Origin: an uncultured Selenomonadaceae bacterium
Lineage (GTDB): Bacteria > Bacillota > Negativicutes > Selenomonadales > Selenomonadaceae
Direction: 5' to 3'
NCBI GenBank assembly: GCA_937902665.1
Contig: CALELM010000101.1
Location: forward strand, 1 to 64,000
DNA length: 64,000 nt
A program made the translations under genes and the position numbers. The notes beneath the pieces are model-generated. The model had not been told where the DNA came from and made no database searches. It saw only the letters and a list, made by a program, of their open reading frames with translations. Positions 18,166 to 27,708 of this stretch are shown one piece after another. Within the stretch, counting starts at the first letter, position 1. Every line of letters begins with the position of its first letter.

Positions 18166-19350
18166 TCAACTATAATAATCTATAATCCCCATTGGTTTTT
18201 TCCAAATAATACATAATTCTTCTACCCCATATTGCATCAAAGACTTTTTGATACTTATTGCTAATTTTTCATTTAAAACAGCAATAATCACTCGCTCATA
18301 CTCCAATTTACAAATTTGTTCTGGTCTCAAAATTTCAGGAAACATTTCATTAGGCTCTTCATATTGATCAACCACCCCAACAATTCTAAATTTTTTCTCT
18401 GCCATGAATTGTCTGTAATATGATTTTCCGACCTTCCCTGCACCATATATTATAACATTCACAAAGGTATCCTTTTCCTCGGACTTATAGTAATACTCAG
18501 GTATTCCTACTCTACAAGCCCCAAACATATTTTTCCACGCATCTAATATCATCAAAGATACAAATTTTTGCATTGCTGGCATTAGTATACTTTTATATTT
18601 TGATTGTTCCACTATAGATTTCAAACCAAAATATCCCGCATTTACCTGCATCAATCCATCCTCTTTTATCCGATAAGTAAAAGATTCATCATGCTCACGG
18701 TGATGATATTTTGCTACCTTTGAAACATATATAGATTTAGATTTGAGAATCGCTCCTACAGTACAAACATTATCATCCATATAACCATGAATATCATCAG
18801 ACATACTATTTAAAACATTCTTCACAACTTCTTTCAAAAATAATTTGTTACAAATCGAACCACTTATGCCTTTTTCACCATCACAATTGACAGGAAATAA
18901 ATGGGTTATAAAATATAAATCTTCCATATTCACTTCATATCTTCCTTCAGAGATACCATCCTCTACTATTGAAGGATGATCATATTCTCGAATAATTCCT
19001 GAAGTAACGATATCTACATCATAATCTAGCACATACCGCATCAATGCCTCATACATATCAGCATCTACCCAATCATCGCCATCTACAAAACCAACGTATT
19101 CACCTGTAGCAAAATTTACTCCATTCCTTCGAGTAACCGTCAATCCACTATTCTTTTGATGAATAACTCTTATATTTTTATGATTTTTTTCATATTTATC
19201 ACAAATCTTTCCGCTTTCATCTGTTGACCCGTCATCCACTAATATAATCTCGATATCTGAATAAGTTTGATTCAAAAGACTGTCAATACAATTTGCCAAA
19301 TATTTGGCAACATTATAAATTGGAACAATCACACTTATCTTAGGATTCAT
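18166..19350 (-). CDS. Family 2 glycosyltransferase with C-terminal Rossmann module
   Basis: A 394-aa GT2 protein with ISVIVPIYNVAKYL, LVDDGSTDESG and FVDGDDWVDAD at the N-terminus, then the accessory Rossmann module VIIYGAGKVGKSYYR about 110 residues from the end, with GVVDQYEEP after the second strand. It follows the NeuB-like gene with a short gap and may use the product of the nonulosonate-type genes, though GT2 sequence does not reveal the donor. ATG at 19350 has AAGGATG upstream; two earlier in-frame methionines lack RBS spacing. Confidence 0.82.
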   Translation of the reverse strand: MNPKISVIVPIYNVAKYLANCIDSLLNQTYSDIEIILVDDGSTDESGKICDKYEKNHKNIRVIHQKNSGLTVTRRNGVNFATGEYVGFVDGDDWVDADMYEALMRYVLDYDVDIVTSGIIREYDHPSIVEDGISEGRYEVNMEDLYFITHLFPVNCDGEKGISGSICNKLFLKEVVKNVLNSMSDDIHGYMDDNVCTVGAILKSKSIYVSKVAKYHHREHDESFTYRIKEDGLMQVNAGYFGLKSIVEQSKYKSILMPAMQKFVSLMILDAWKNMFGACRVGIPEYYYKSEEKDTFVNVIIYGAGKVGKSYYRQFMAEKKFRIVGVVDQYEEPNEMFPEILRPEQICKLEYERVIIAVLNEKLAISIKKSLMQYGVEELCIIWKKPMGIIDYYS

Positions 19351-19366
19351 TAAATTCATCCTTCCA

Positions 19367-20434
19367 TCATTCAAACATATCTAGTGTTACAATCGTATCC
19401 TCATCAATATCAATTTTTGCTTTTTTCCCTAACACTTCATTTATTCTCTCAGGTGAAATTCCCATTCCTGGACGTTTAGCTGTAAGCATTGGCTTTTCGA
19501 TTACCATTCCATGAGAAATATTGCATTTTGTTACTAACGAACGACGTGCATTTTTCCTTGCTATTGCTTCATTTGCCAGATATGTTAAATCGGCTGACCC
19601 TCGTATGGAATCCACAAATTCCATTTGCTTTATTATTTCTCTAATATCCCCTGCATCCATAGCATGATAGTGATCATTTCCTTTTAATGACTTATCTACT
19701 GTAAAGTGCTTTTCTATCAACACTGCACCTAAATTATATGCTGTTTTAATTACATCAAAATGCCTATCTGGCTTTGCATGATCTGAATACCCAATATACA
19801 CATTTTCAAAATTCTCTTTCAATGCTTTAATTCTCAGCAAATTAGCATCATCATAAGGCGTAGGATATTCCAATACACAATGCATTAATACGAGTTCACA
19901 TTGATTATTTTTTCTAATCACTTCTATTGCTTGTTGCATCTCAGAAAATTTTGCCGCACCAACAGAAAGAATTATCGGTTTTTTCTTCTTTGCCATATAT
20001 TCAATAAAAGGTAAATTTGTCAAATCAGAGGAAGATATTTTGTAAATACCCATCAAATCATCCAAATAATCCGCTGCTTCCTCATCAAATGGCGTGGAGC
20101 AAAACTCCACGCCAATTTGATTACAAAAAACAGAAAGAGTCCTATATTCCCTTACCCCAAACTTATCAAACTTAGTAAACAATTCATACTGAGATCTTGT
20201 CGGCTCTTCATTTATATCCCAATAATATGGTGAATTCTTAGCGGCCAAACTTCCTGCCTTATATGTTTGAAACTTTACTCCATGCACGCCTGCATTCGCC
20301 GCAGAAAGTATCATAAATTTCGCAGCATCCATTAAACTAATATTTAATTTAGTTGCAATATCATAATAATTTACTCCGATTTCCGCCAGTAAAGTAAATT
20401 TTCCATTCTTTATGCGATCAATCATCTTTTCCAT
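19367..20434 (-). CDS. neuB: NeuB/SpsE-family nonulosonate (sialic-acid-like) synthase
   Basis: A 355-aa TIM-barrel plus antifreeze-like (SAF) protein that condenses phosphoenolpyruvate with an N-acetyl hexosamine-type sugar. Visible motifs: LLAEIGVNYY, VKFQTYKAG, EFCSTPFDEEAADYLD, YKISSSDLTNLPFI, YIGYSDHA and EKHFTVDKSLKGNDHYHAMD. The C-terminal SAF domain runs from about residue 285 (RRSLVTKCNIS). Which sugar it makes (legionaminic, pseudaminic or another ulosonate) is not settled. GGGGGAG precedes the ATG, which lies inside the upstream gene by 17 nt. Confidence 0.88.
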   Translation of the reverse strand: MEKMIDRIKNGKFTLLAEIGVNYYDIATKLNISLMDAAKFMILSAANAGVHGVKFQTYKAGSLAAKNSPYYWDINEEPTRSQYELFTKFDKFGVREYRTLSVFCNQIGVEFCSTPFDEEAADYLDDLMGIYKISSSDLTNLPFIEYMAKKKKPIILSVGAAKFSEMQQAIEVIRKNNQCELVLMHCVLEYPTPYDDANLLRIKALKENFENVYIGYSDHAKPDRHFDVIKTAYNLGAVLIEKHFTVDKSLKGNDHYHAMDAGDIREIIKQMEFVDSIRGSADLTYLANEAIARKNARRSLVTKCNISHGMVIEKPMLTAKRPGMGISPERINEVLGKKAKIDIDEDTIVTLDMFE

Positions 20435-21416
20435 AATATTTCTCCCCCAATATTATGCTAACAACACGTTCTATTCCATTTTTTAAATCAAGTTCAGACA
20501 TCAGTCTATACATATCTTTTCTGATAACGGTCGCGTTTATTAACCAATCTAGTGTATTTTCCACAAGCTTTGAATCTACTATCGCTCCCATTCCTAGATT
20601 TAAAAATCCATTTTGTAATTGTGCGAATCCATGAGTAGCCTCTCTTTCATTTTGCGAAAGAACTATTGATGGGATACGCATAGCTGCAAGTTCAAAAATA
20701 GTGCGTCCTTGACTTGTTACGGCAATCTCAGACTTCTTCATATATTCTGTAACCCTATGAACATTAGAATACACATGTATTCTATTTTTTACATCATCTA
20801 CTACGCCATTACTTTCACAATCATAACCAATACCAGTAAGAAAGCTAAAAGAAACACTTTTATGTTTTCTTGTAAGTCTTTTTGCAATACTATATAACAT
20901 AACATTTAAATTTGCTGGATCTGTCCCGCCAAACATTACTAAAATGTTATTAACCTCATCATTCCAAGAATTTGGCTCCTCCTGCTTAAATTCATCTCTT
21001 AAAAAAACATATTTATGCCCACTATATACATTCCCACTTGTTTCATTTTCATACATGGCATTAACAACCGCATCTGCAAATTTTCCACCTTCACCTAAAT
21101 CTTCTATTGTGATTACCCGAGGGACATGCTCCTTCAATTTTTTTACCTGTTCAACCGTTGTGTTCAAACAATCATTCACATAAATATCAGGTGTCACAAA
21201 ATCTATATACTCAAATAAATCAAGCTCATTTTTCACAACATGAAATGGTACCTTTTCTTCCTTAAGCTTTTCAATCCCTATATCTGAATCAGCCTGAACA
21301 ACAATAACCACATCATGAAAATTTAATTTTTTTGCCATAGTCACGCAATTATAAATATGACCCAAGCCCAATTCTTTATATCCATCGGCTCGAAAGATTA
21401 TCTTTTTTAGTTTCAT
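20418..21416 (-). CDS. pseG: PseG/SpsG-like nucleotide-sugar hydrolase or glycosyltransferase
   Basis: A 332-aa GT-B-fold protein. It begins IIFRADGYKELGLGHIYNC, the N-terminal pattern of PseG, which removes UDP from a UDP-di-N-acetyl sugar before NeuB-type condensation, and has the MFGGTDPANL loop and the SQGRTIFELA donor-site region. Position beside a NeuB-like synthase and a CMP-transferase supports that role. Lower similarity by eye to PseG than to the broader SpsG group leaves room for a different leaving group or substrate. Confidence 0.72.
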   Translation of the reverse strand: MKLKKIIFRADGYKELGLGHIYNCVTMAKKLNFHDVVIVVQADSDIGIEKLKEEKVPFHVVKNELDLFEYIDFVTPDIYVNDCLNTTVEQVKKLKEHVPRVITIEDLGEGGKFADAVVNAMYENETSGNVYSGHKYVFLRDEFKQEEPNSWNDEVNNILVMFGGTDPANLNVMLYSIAKRLTRKHKSVSFSFLTGIGYDCESNGVVDDVKNRIHVYSNVHRVTEYMKKSEIAVTSQGRTIFELAAMRIPSIVLSQNEREATHGFAQLQNGFLNLGMGAIVDSKLVENTLDWLINATVIRKDMYRLMSELDLKNGIERVVSIILGEKYYGKDD

Positions 21417-21433
21417 AACTCATCCTTAAAAAT

Positions 21434-22228
21434 TCACCAAGCAGTCTGACCGCCATCTACCATTATATTGATACCTGTTACATATAACGAGGCATCAGAT
21501 GCCAGAAAAACAAATGCACCTACTAAATCCTCAGGATATCCAATTCTACCCAACATGGTCTTTTCTGCCAATCTCTTCGTAAATAGCGTATTTTTCTGTA
21601 CATTAGGATGCGGATAAGAACCTGGACTTACACTATTTACTCTTATCTTATACTTAGCCAAATATGCTGCACAATATTTTGTCAACTCCACAGTCGCCGC
21701 CTTTCCTGCACCATAGTTTGGTGTACTACTAAACGGCGTATCAAAATAGGTTCTTGGGTCTGGCGCTCCCACTGCATATAAAGAACCAAAGTTTACAATA
21801 CTCGACTTTTCTTCTTTTTTTAAATATGGGACAGCTTCTCTAATTGTGCGGAATGTATATCCTACTGTCCCTTCAATTCCTTTTGTCCAATAATCATCTC
21901 CCATAGTTTCAATATCATCAACCACCCCTGCTCCCAAATTAGCCGCCGCTGTAATCAATACATTAACTCCACCCATAACAGAATTTGCTTCTACAAACAT
22001 TTTTTTAATCGAGTCTGTACTATCCAAATCAACAGAAATGGTATGTAAATGATTACCATTGACTCCAGCTTTTTGTCTCACATTCTCAAAGCTATTTTCA
22101 ATGTCAGCAACTACAACTTCAGCTCCATGCTGCAACATACCTTTCACAATAGCAGAACCAAGATAGCCTGCACCACCTGTAATCACAACTTTCTTTTCTT
22201 TCATTGAAAACAGATTTTTCATATTCAT
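21434..22228 (-). CDS. SDR-family oxidoreductase in the nonulosonate-type set
   Basis: A 264-aa classical short-chain dehydrogenase. It has VVITGGAGYLGSAIVKG for NAD(P) binding, a catalytic Ser region (NFGSLYAVG), NYGAGKAATVE with the YxxxK pair, VNSVSPGSYPHP and a GINIMVDGGQTAW end. A similar SDR (PtmA) accompanies NeuB and NeuA homologues in Campylobacter legionaminic-acid operons. The redox step and substrate here are unknown. ATG at 22228 follows AGGTGA. Confidence 0.8.
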   Translation of the reverse strand: MNMKNLFSMKEKKVVITGGAGYLGSAIVKGMLQHGAEVVVADIENSFENVRQKAGVNGNHLHTISVDLDSTDSIKKMFVEANSVMGGVNVLITAAANLGAGVVDDIETMGDDYWTKGIEGTVGYTFRTIREAVPYLKKEEKSSIVNFGSLYAVGAPDPRTYFDTPFSSTPNYGAGKAATVELTKYCAAYLAKYKIRVNSVSPGSYPHPNVQKNTLFTKRLAEKTMLGRIGYPEDLVGAFVFLASDASLYVTGINIMVDGGQTAW

Positions 22229-22242
22229 ATATATCACCTAAT

Positions 22243-22998
22243 TTATATTACAATTTTATCATTAGCCAGTGATTTGACTAAACCTTCATTTCTAATGTGT
22301 TTCTGATTTAACATTCGTATATTTTCATGTTTTTGCAAAAACAAATATATCTCTTCTAGTGAAAAGTCTGTACGAGGAGAAAAATACTTATATACCTCAC
22401 GAATTAGTTCCAAATCTTCTTTTTCATCCAAAGTCCACCGTTCTTTATTCAAATTCCCCAATTTACAATGATAATCCTGTAATTTAAACAACTCTGGATG
22501 ATTCTTTATATAAAGTGTAACATGTTCTCTTTCAGATGCCAGCCTCGCCTCCTTATGCGCTCTTTCCAAGGCAGAAAATTTAACTATTTCTAAATCCTCT
22601 CCATCTGGAAAAGTCTCCGATATCGCACACAAATCATCCGAATCAGGATTCAACTCCTCTATGGCTTCATCTAATATCCTCCAGTCAAATAATGGACAAT
22701 CAGAAGTCAATCTTATAACATATTCCGGCTTTATAAGCCTAGCTGCCTGATAATATCTATCTAAAACATCGTCACTGCTTCCAACAAATACTCGATATCC
22801 CAAACCAGAAGCCAAGCTCACTATAGAAATATCTTCTTTATTTATCGTTGTTGCAATCAGAATCTCATCGATATATTTTGATTTAGACACACGACTTAAC
22901 ATTTGCTCTAATGCAGTTTTCCCATCAATCTCCCTTAAGATTTTAGCAGGCAACCGTGTAGAACCGCTCCTTGCTTGTATAATTACTAAGAACTTCAT
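22243..22998 (-). CDS. spsF: SpsF-like cytidylyltransferase (CMP-sugar synthase family)
   Basis: A 251-aa nucleotidyltransferase beginning IIQARSGSTRLPAKIL, the SpsF/NeuA-type signature, with FVGSSDDVLDRYYQ, RLTSDCPLFDW and a DLEIVKFSALE stretch. It should activate the keto sugar made by the neighbouring NeuB-like synthase as a CMP derivative. The family also contains enzymes with other sugar-acid substrates. AGGAG precedes the ATG. Confidence 0.8.
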   Translation of the reverse strand: MKFLVIIQARSGSTRLPAKILREIDGKTALEQMLSRVSKSKYIDEILIATTINKEDISIVSLASGLGYRVFVGSSDDVLDRYYQAARLIKPEYVIRLTSDCPLFDWRILDEAIEELNPDSDDLCAISETFPDGEDLEIVKFSALERAHKEARLASEREHVTLYIKNHPELFKLQDYHCKLGNLNKERWTLDEKEDLELIREVYKYFSPRTDFSLEEIYLFLQKHENIRMLNQKHIRNEGLVKSLANDKIVI

Positions 22999-23016
22999 TC
23001 TTCTTCACTCCTACCA

Positions 23017-24213
23017 TCAACCAAAATACTCCGCAGTCTTTCTAAGTATTTCAGCTTGATCTGCAGCCTCTTTCTCATCAAAATAATTTGTCTTAAACTG
23101 TAATAAAGTAGGCTGTATTTTCTCTGCTACTGGACACAATCCGCTTTTATACTCATAACTTCCATATTTAGCAATTACATGTTCTCTACCTAAAAAATTT
23201 TTTTCACGATATACAGGTTCAAGATATCCAAGCATCCATGCTCCATATATTCCATCTCCCCCCAATTCCATAAATTTCTTTCTAAATGCCTGCCAATTAA
23301 CCCTATCAGTATCAAGCTTTAAAACGAATGCCCAATACGAATTAACATACCCTTCTGGTGTAACCTGCGGCATAAGCCAATCAAACGAGTGTATTGCCTC
23401 TAAGAAATGCCCTGCCACAATTTTTCTCATTTCAACCAACTCATCTAAATGCTGTAACTGTGCTAAAGCTACTGCACCGCAAAGATCTGATGGTCGATAA
23501 TTCCATCCCATAACTACATGCCTTTCAAAAGCTGGACTCTGGATATCATCCTTTGTAATACGACCTTTCTTGAGACCTATTGTCCCATATCCTAAACCAG
23601 AATATCTACGAAGCTTTAATGCTAAATCCTCATCATTTGTAACAACAATGCCACCTTCACCAGCGGTCATGTGCTTAGATGCTTGAAAACTAAAGGAAGA
23701 CATATGGGCCGTAGATCCAACCACTCTATCTTTATAATACCCCAAAAAACATTCTGCATCATCTTCAATAACAGTTATTCCATACTCATTTGCTATTTTC
23801 ATAATCTCATCAATATCAGGGGAAAGACCATACAACGCAACAGGAATAATTGCTTTAGTCCGTGGCGTAATTTTTTTCTTTACATCCTCCACAGATATCG
23901 TCAACGTTTCAGGGTCTATATCGGCAAATATTGGAATTGCATTTGCTTCTAGAACACACATGTTCGTGCTACTCATTGTAAGTGCTGGAACAATAACCTC
24001 ATCACCTTCACCAACACCAGCTGCTTCTAATGCACAATGCAACGTCACTGTACCATTTACCATTGCTATCGCATACTTAGAATTAAATTTCTCAGCAAAT
24101 TCTTTTTCTAAACGTGTAACAAAACTATAATTATTTTTGCTTCTAAATGCACCATCCAAAACTTCTTTTACATACTGATATTCCAATTCAGTAATTCTGT
24201 TTATTTTCTTCAT
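23017..24213 (-). CDS. DegT/DnrJ/EryC1/StrS-family PLP-dependent sugar aminotransferase
   Basis: A 398-aa type I aminotransferase fold protein. The PLP-binding lysine is in SFSFQASKHMTAGEGG, with VPALTMSSTNMCV and VIEDDAECFLGYY upstream and YRPSDLCGAVALAQL downstream. Family members transfer an amino group to a keto-sugar nucleotide. Here it could build the amino sugar feeding the NeuB-like enzyme, but no dedicated dehydratase lies next to it. It overlaps the upstream gene by 26 nt. Confidence 0.85.
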   Translation of the reverse strand: MKKINRITELEYQYVKEVLDGAFRSKNNYSFVTRLEKEFAEKFNSKYAIAMVNGTVTLHCALEAAGVGEGDEVIVPALTMSSTNMCVLEANAIPIFADIDPETLTISVEDVKKKITPRTKAIIPVALYGLSPDIDEIMKIANEYGITVIEDDAECFLGYYKDRVVGSTAHMSSFSFQASKHMTAGEGGIVVTNDEDLALKLRRYSGLGYGTIGLKKGRITKDDIQSPAFERHVVMGWNYRPSDLCGAVALAQLQHLDELVEMRKIVAGHFLEAIHSFDWLMPQVTPEGYVNSYWAFVLKLDTDRVNWQAFRKKFMELGGDGIYGAWMLGYLEPVYREKNFLGREHVIAKYGSYEYKSGLCPVAEKIQPTLLQFKTNYFDEKEAADQAEILRKTAEYFG

Positions 24214-25537
24214 TTTTTTCCTCCATCAATTCATCAAAATCTACTCGCTCAAATACGTCTAAATATCCCCCACGAGTAGCATTATATATCTCTATACCAT
24301 GCTTATCACAATATTCTCTAGCACATACATAACCTCTATACTGAATATCTTTTATTAATTCATCAAAATTATTTTCTGAATAAACAATTTCACCTATAGT
24401 TTTTCCATTAATTAACTTTTCATCTCTATTATAATTTTTTATAAAATGACTATCTCGCCCAGACTTATTCAATAAGCTTGAAAAGTCCACACCAAGCAAA
24501 TAAACTTTGTTGAATCCCATAAAAACAGCAATTTGTAAACAAACATAAGTGACATTATACGCACTATAAACACCTTTAACTAAATCTGTTGAAAAATTGA
24601 TGTTTTTTTCCAAAAATCTTACATGTAGTTTATGTACACCCTGCAATTCTTCATCATCCCAAAAATCTTTATCATTATCAGAGATAAATTTATATTTAAC
24701 ATCCATATTTTTTATCACATTCCTATAGTATATAAGCATAGGATCCGTCATAACAAAATAATTAGGTCGCCATTTAACTTTATCAAAAGATAAATATATC
24801 CCATTCATACTGATACAAATTTCAGAGTGTTCCCTTAATTTTTCTAAATCACTCATTCTCAAACTAGGACCAGTCGCTACAATAAAACACCGCTTACCTT
24901 TATGTACTCCTCTAAATTGTTCTAAAGATAAACACATATTTTTACAGGTAAGGTTCATAAAGTTTACAGGCGGCAATCTCCTGTTATTTATAGCATTTCC
25001 ACAATAGAACATTTTCGCATTAACATCTTTTTCATGTATAAACTCTATCCCATTTTTTCGTGCATGAACAACTCTTTCAGATAACAACTCATCCTCTTTA
25101 ATTAAAATTTTGACAGGAAATCCCTGCTTACGTGCTTCTTCATATAACAACAATGAATAAAGATTAAATTGTTCCAATAGACACAATTGTTTTTTCAATA
25201 TTTGGGCAATAAATTTTTCCTTTAGTTCATGAAAATCATAATCATAAAACTCATCTGGACATTCCGATAGATAAAAATACTTAAAAATACCTATATCTTC
25301 TAATATTTTTCTCATACTGTTTTCTACTAGTCCAGGTGTTATAACTAACCATGCATCCTCATCCAAACCGCTATTTATACAATCATCTAAGCTTTTTACA
25401 GGAATGCCATCCACTATATTGCCTTGCAAATCTGGTCGTTTATCAATGTATCCTATAACCTTATCTTTTCCTAAAAAACGACACAACCTACGTCCTCTTA
25501 CTCCAACACCCCATATAATAAAACGTTGTTCCTTCAT
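24188..25537 (-). CDS. DUF115/MptE-like protein with N-terminal Rossmann module
   Basis: A 449-aa protein. The N-terminus is the locus-wide Rossmann module (FIIWGVGVRGRRLC, YIDKRPDLQGN). The C-terminal half is a DUF115 domain: RCFIVATGPSLRMSDLEKL, ISMNGIYLSF, FVMTDPMLIYY and VYLLGVDFS. DUF115 includes the motility-accessory (Maf) proteins that attach nonulosonic acids to flagellin, and archaeal MptE. Its place at the head of the nonulosonate-type genes supports a sugar-transfer role by analogy. ATG at 25537 follows AGAGGT. A promoter lies 55 bp upstream. Confidence 0.75.
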   Translation of the reverse strand: MKEQRFIIWGVGVRGRRLCRFLGKDKVIGYIDKRPDLQGNIVDGIPVKSLDDCINSGLDEDAWLVITPGLVENSMRKILEDIGIFKYFYLSECPDEFYDYDFHELKEKFIAQILKKQLCLLEQFNLYSLLLYEEARKQGFPVKILIKEDELLSERVVHARKNGIEFIHEKDVNAKMFYCGNAINNRRLPPVNFMNLTCKNMCLSLEQFRGVHKGKRCFIVATGPSLRMSDLEKLREHSEICISMNGIYLSFDKVKWRPNYFVMTDPMLIYYRNVIKNMDVKYKFISDNDKDFWDDEELQGVHKLHVRFLEKNINFSTDLVKGVYSAYNVTYVCLQIAVFMGFNKVYLLGVDFSSLLNKSGRDSHFIKNYNRDEKLINGKTIGEIVYSENNFDELIKDIQYRGYVCAREYCDKHGIEIYNATRGGYLDVFERVDFDELMEEKNEENKQNY

Positions 25538-25591
25538 TACTCTACCTCTTAATTTCACTTATTTCTTAATTCTCACACAACACTATATACT

Positions 25592-25620
25592 CTTATAGTA
25601 AAGGTTAAGAAAAACACCAA
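25592..25620 (-). promoter_or_regulatory. Predicted promoter upstream of the DUF115/nonulosonate-type gene group
   Basis: On the minus strand TTGGTG and TATAAG are separated by 17 bp within the only sizeable gap (25538-25689) of this stretch. Confidence 0.45.
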
Positions 25621-25689
25621 TAATCTCAGAATAGCAAGGTAACATAACAAGTAGGAAGGATGCACTATTCATCACAGTCCCTATTTCCA

Positions 25690-26943
25690 CTATAAACCAA
25701 TCATTATTTTTTCTATTTGCTCTGCCAGCTTCGCACTTGCTTTTCCATCAAAAACAATTCCCATTGTTTCCATGTAGTTTTCTATCTTTTTCAAATAATC
25801 TTCCATTGAAAAATCCTCTATCTGCTTTTCCAGTTCATCGTTACCAGTCGCAAGCGGAAATGGCAAGGCAACATCCAATTTCGGCGTAAACTCCTTGTTA
25901 TTGGAAATACTGTCATGTGCGTCTGTGACCAAATTCCACATTAGGCTTCCACGATCCTGAGCATATTTTTCTACATCATCCGCATAAAGAAATACTGGCA
26001 TCTTGGTAAGCAACGCTTCAAAAGCCGCACTGGAATAATCTGTAATATAAGCATCTACCCCTGCTAATATCTCATACATGTCATCTGCCTTGCTTTCGTC
26101 AAACATCTTCCCTGCTATGCGCTCATCCTTATACTCCTGAAAGGCAGGTGCCAACTGAGGATGAACTCTGGTACACACATACCAAGTGCCTCCGAATTTC
26201 CTTTCCAAAGTCTCCAAAAGACGCAAGAAATCCAATGTCCAAGCCTCTGAATACACACTGCGCTTTCCGTTCCTTGCACCTTCCCGAAAAGTCGGAGCAA
26301 ACATGACAATCTTTGCTTCCTGCGGCAAGTGATGCTTTTCCCTCAGCTTCCTCTTTGCTTCCGTTCTGTCACCATGCAAAACATCACAGCGAGGTGCGCC
26401 TGTCTTTAGATAAGTGCCTTCAAAAAGCATGCTTTTCGGCATAATCATGTCACACCATTTTGAATCAATAACCAAGGCATCCATGTTTTCAGAATCCGCC
26501 TTGCTCACAAGATATGCCATTCTGGAAAAACCCGTCCCACGCAAAAGACCGGTAGACTTAATCCCTACAGTATAATGATTTGTATTCAGATAATATTGTC
26601 CAGTTCTTTTTTTTGTTCCATATGGTGTCCGATAATTCCCTATCCAAAGCTTTGCTGTACTCAGCCAATAGGCACGGTTCCAAAAAGTATTCTTTTTTTT
26701 CTTAATATAGTCCGGAAAATCCTTTTCCATGTCATTCACTAACCATATAAATTCATAGGAAGGATTTCTCCGATGAAGTTCTTCTGCCAAATACTTGGGA
26801 TTACAACCAAAACCGCCCTTTCCTTCAAAAGTGCAAACTGCTATGCGATTTTGCTTGACCGAAAATATCCAACAAACATAAAAACGCAAACTTAACATCA
26901 ACGCTTTAGTTTTTCGGAAAAGAATATACAAACGCTCATTCAT
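25690..26943 (-). CDS. CDP-glycerol:glycerophosphotransferase family protein (TagB/TagF-like)
   Basis: A 417-aa GT-B-like protein with FEGKGGFGCNPKYLAEEL at the N-terminus. The Glyphos_transf core has IVMFAPTFREG, CTRVHPQLAP and ITDYSSAAFEAL, the last being the conserved HP...DYSS donor-binding region of TagB/TagF. It should move a glycerol-phosphate or similar alditol-phosphate from a CDP carrier to a glycan or lipid acceptor on the cytoplasmic side. With the cytidylyltransferase fusion and the glycerophosphodiesterase nearby it suggests a teichoic-acid-like capsule. ATG overlaps the previous stop as ATGA. Confidence 0.85.
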   Translation of the reverse strand: MNERLYILFRKTKALMLSLRFYVCWIFSVKQNRIAVCTFEGKGGFGCNPKYLAEELHRRNPSYEFIWLVNDMEKDFPDYIKKKKNTFWNRAYWLSTAKLWIGNYRTPYGTKKRTGQYYLNTNHYTVGIKSTGLLRGTGFSRMAYLVSKADSENMDALVIDSKWCDMIMPKSMLFEGTYLKTGAPRCDVLHGDRTEAKRKLREKHHLPQEAKIVMFAPTFREGARNGKRSVYSEAWTLDFLRLLETLERKFGGTWYVCTRVHPQLAPAFQEYKDERIAGKMFDESKADDMYEILAGVDAYITDYSSAAFEALLTKMPVFLYADDVEKYAQDRGSLMWNLVTDAHDSISNNKEFTPKLDVALPFPLATGNDELEKQIEDFSMEDYLKKIENYMETMGIVFDGKASAKLAEQIEKIMIGL

Positions 26944-27704
26944 GAAAGATAAGCCTCCGGCTCATTTAGTATCAATTCCTGAATTCCTGCCGCTTCCAGT
27001 TTTTCTAAATCCAATTTTTTTCCTGTCGGTTTTTCAGGGAAGAGATGTCCTCCCCCCATCCATGCTCTTATGGTATAATCCCCCCCCTCCCATGCGATTT
27101 TTGCATGGTTCAACTCACAGACACCCAAATCCATGCCCTGCCAGTAGGGGTGAAGATCCATTTTTCGTCCCATGCCCATCGCCTTGTACATGCAATCCGA
27201 CAGCTTGTTGTCCAAAATTGCAATCCTTGCATTGGCATCCATCTCCGACAGCAGCACTAGCGATTTTGCGTAAAAGGATGAGTATAGGATATGCTCCTGC
27301 AAGCCATATCTCGCTGCCATATCCAAAATCCGTTCTTCCATTCCTTCGTAGGATACATTGCTGTTTTTCAGCTCAATGTTCAACTGCAAGCCGTTCTTCA
27401 AGTAAGAAAAAAGCATCTGAAACACTTCATCCATCGTAGGGATTCGTTCTGCCTGTTCTTTTCCTGTCTGAATCCGCAGTGTTTTCAATTCTGCCAAGGA
27501 ATAATCCTTTACCATGCCGATTCCGTCCGTGGTGCGATCCACACGCTCATCGTGAATCACAACCAAGTGATGGTCCCTCGTTTGCTGAATGTCCAGCTCA
27601 ATGCCAACAAGCTCTGGCAATCTTGCTGCCATGCGAAAGGCTGTCAACGTGTTTTCGGGACATCGCAGGCTGCACCCTCTGTGCGCCCATAATTTTATCG
27701 CCAT
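26940..27704 (-). CDS. Glycerophosphodiester phosphodiesterase (GDPD family)
   Basis: A 254-aa GDPD TIM barrel. Catalytic marks: WAHRGCSLRCPENTLTAF, GIELDIQQTRDHHLVVIHD with VDRTTDGIG, and LNIELKN. No signal peptide is visible, so it acts in the cytoplasm, presumably on glycerophosphodiesters. Being wedged between a CDP-alditol synthase fusion and a glycerophosphotransferase, it may provide glycerol phosphate from phospholipid turnover or edit the polymer. The methionine at 27704 has AAGGA about 10 nt upstream. Confidence 0.85.
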   Translation of the reverse strand: MAIKLWAHRGCSLRCPENTLTAFRMAARLPELVGIELDIQQTRDHHLVVIHDERVDRTTDGIGMVKDYSLAELKTLRIQTGKEQAERIPTMDEVFQMLFSYLKNGLQLNIELKNSNVSYEGMEERILDMAARYGLQEHILYSSFYAKSLVLLSEMDANARIAILDNKLSDCMYKAMGMGRKMDLHPYWQGMDLGVCELNHAKIAWEGGDYTIRAWMGGGHLFPEKPTGKKLDLEKLEAAGIQELILNEPEAYLS

Positions 27705-27708
27705 AACA

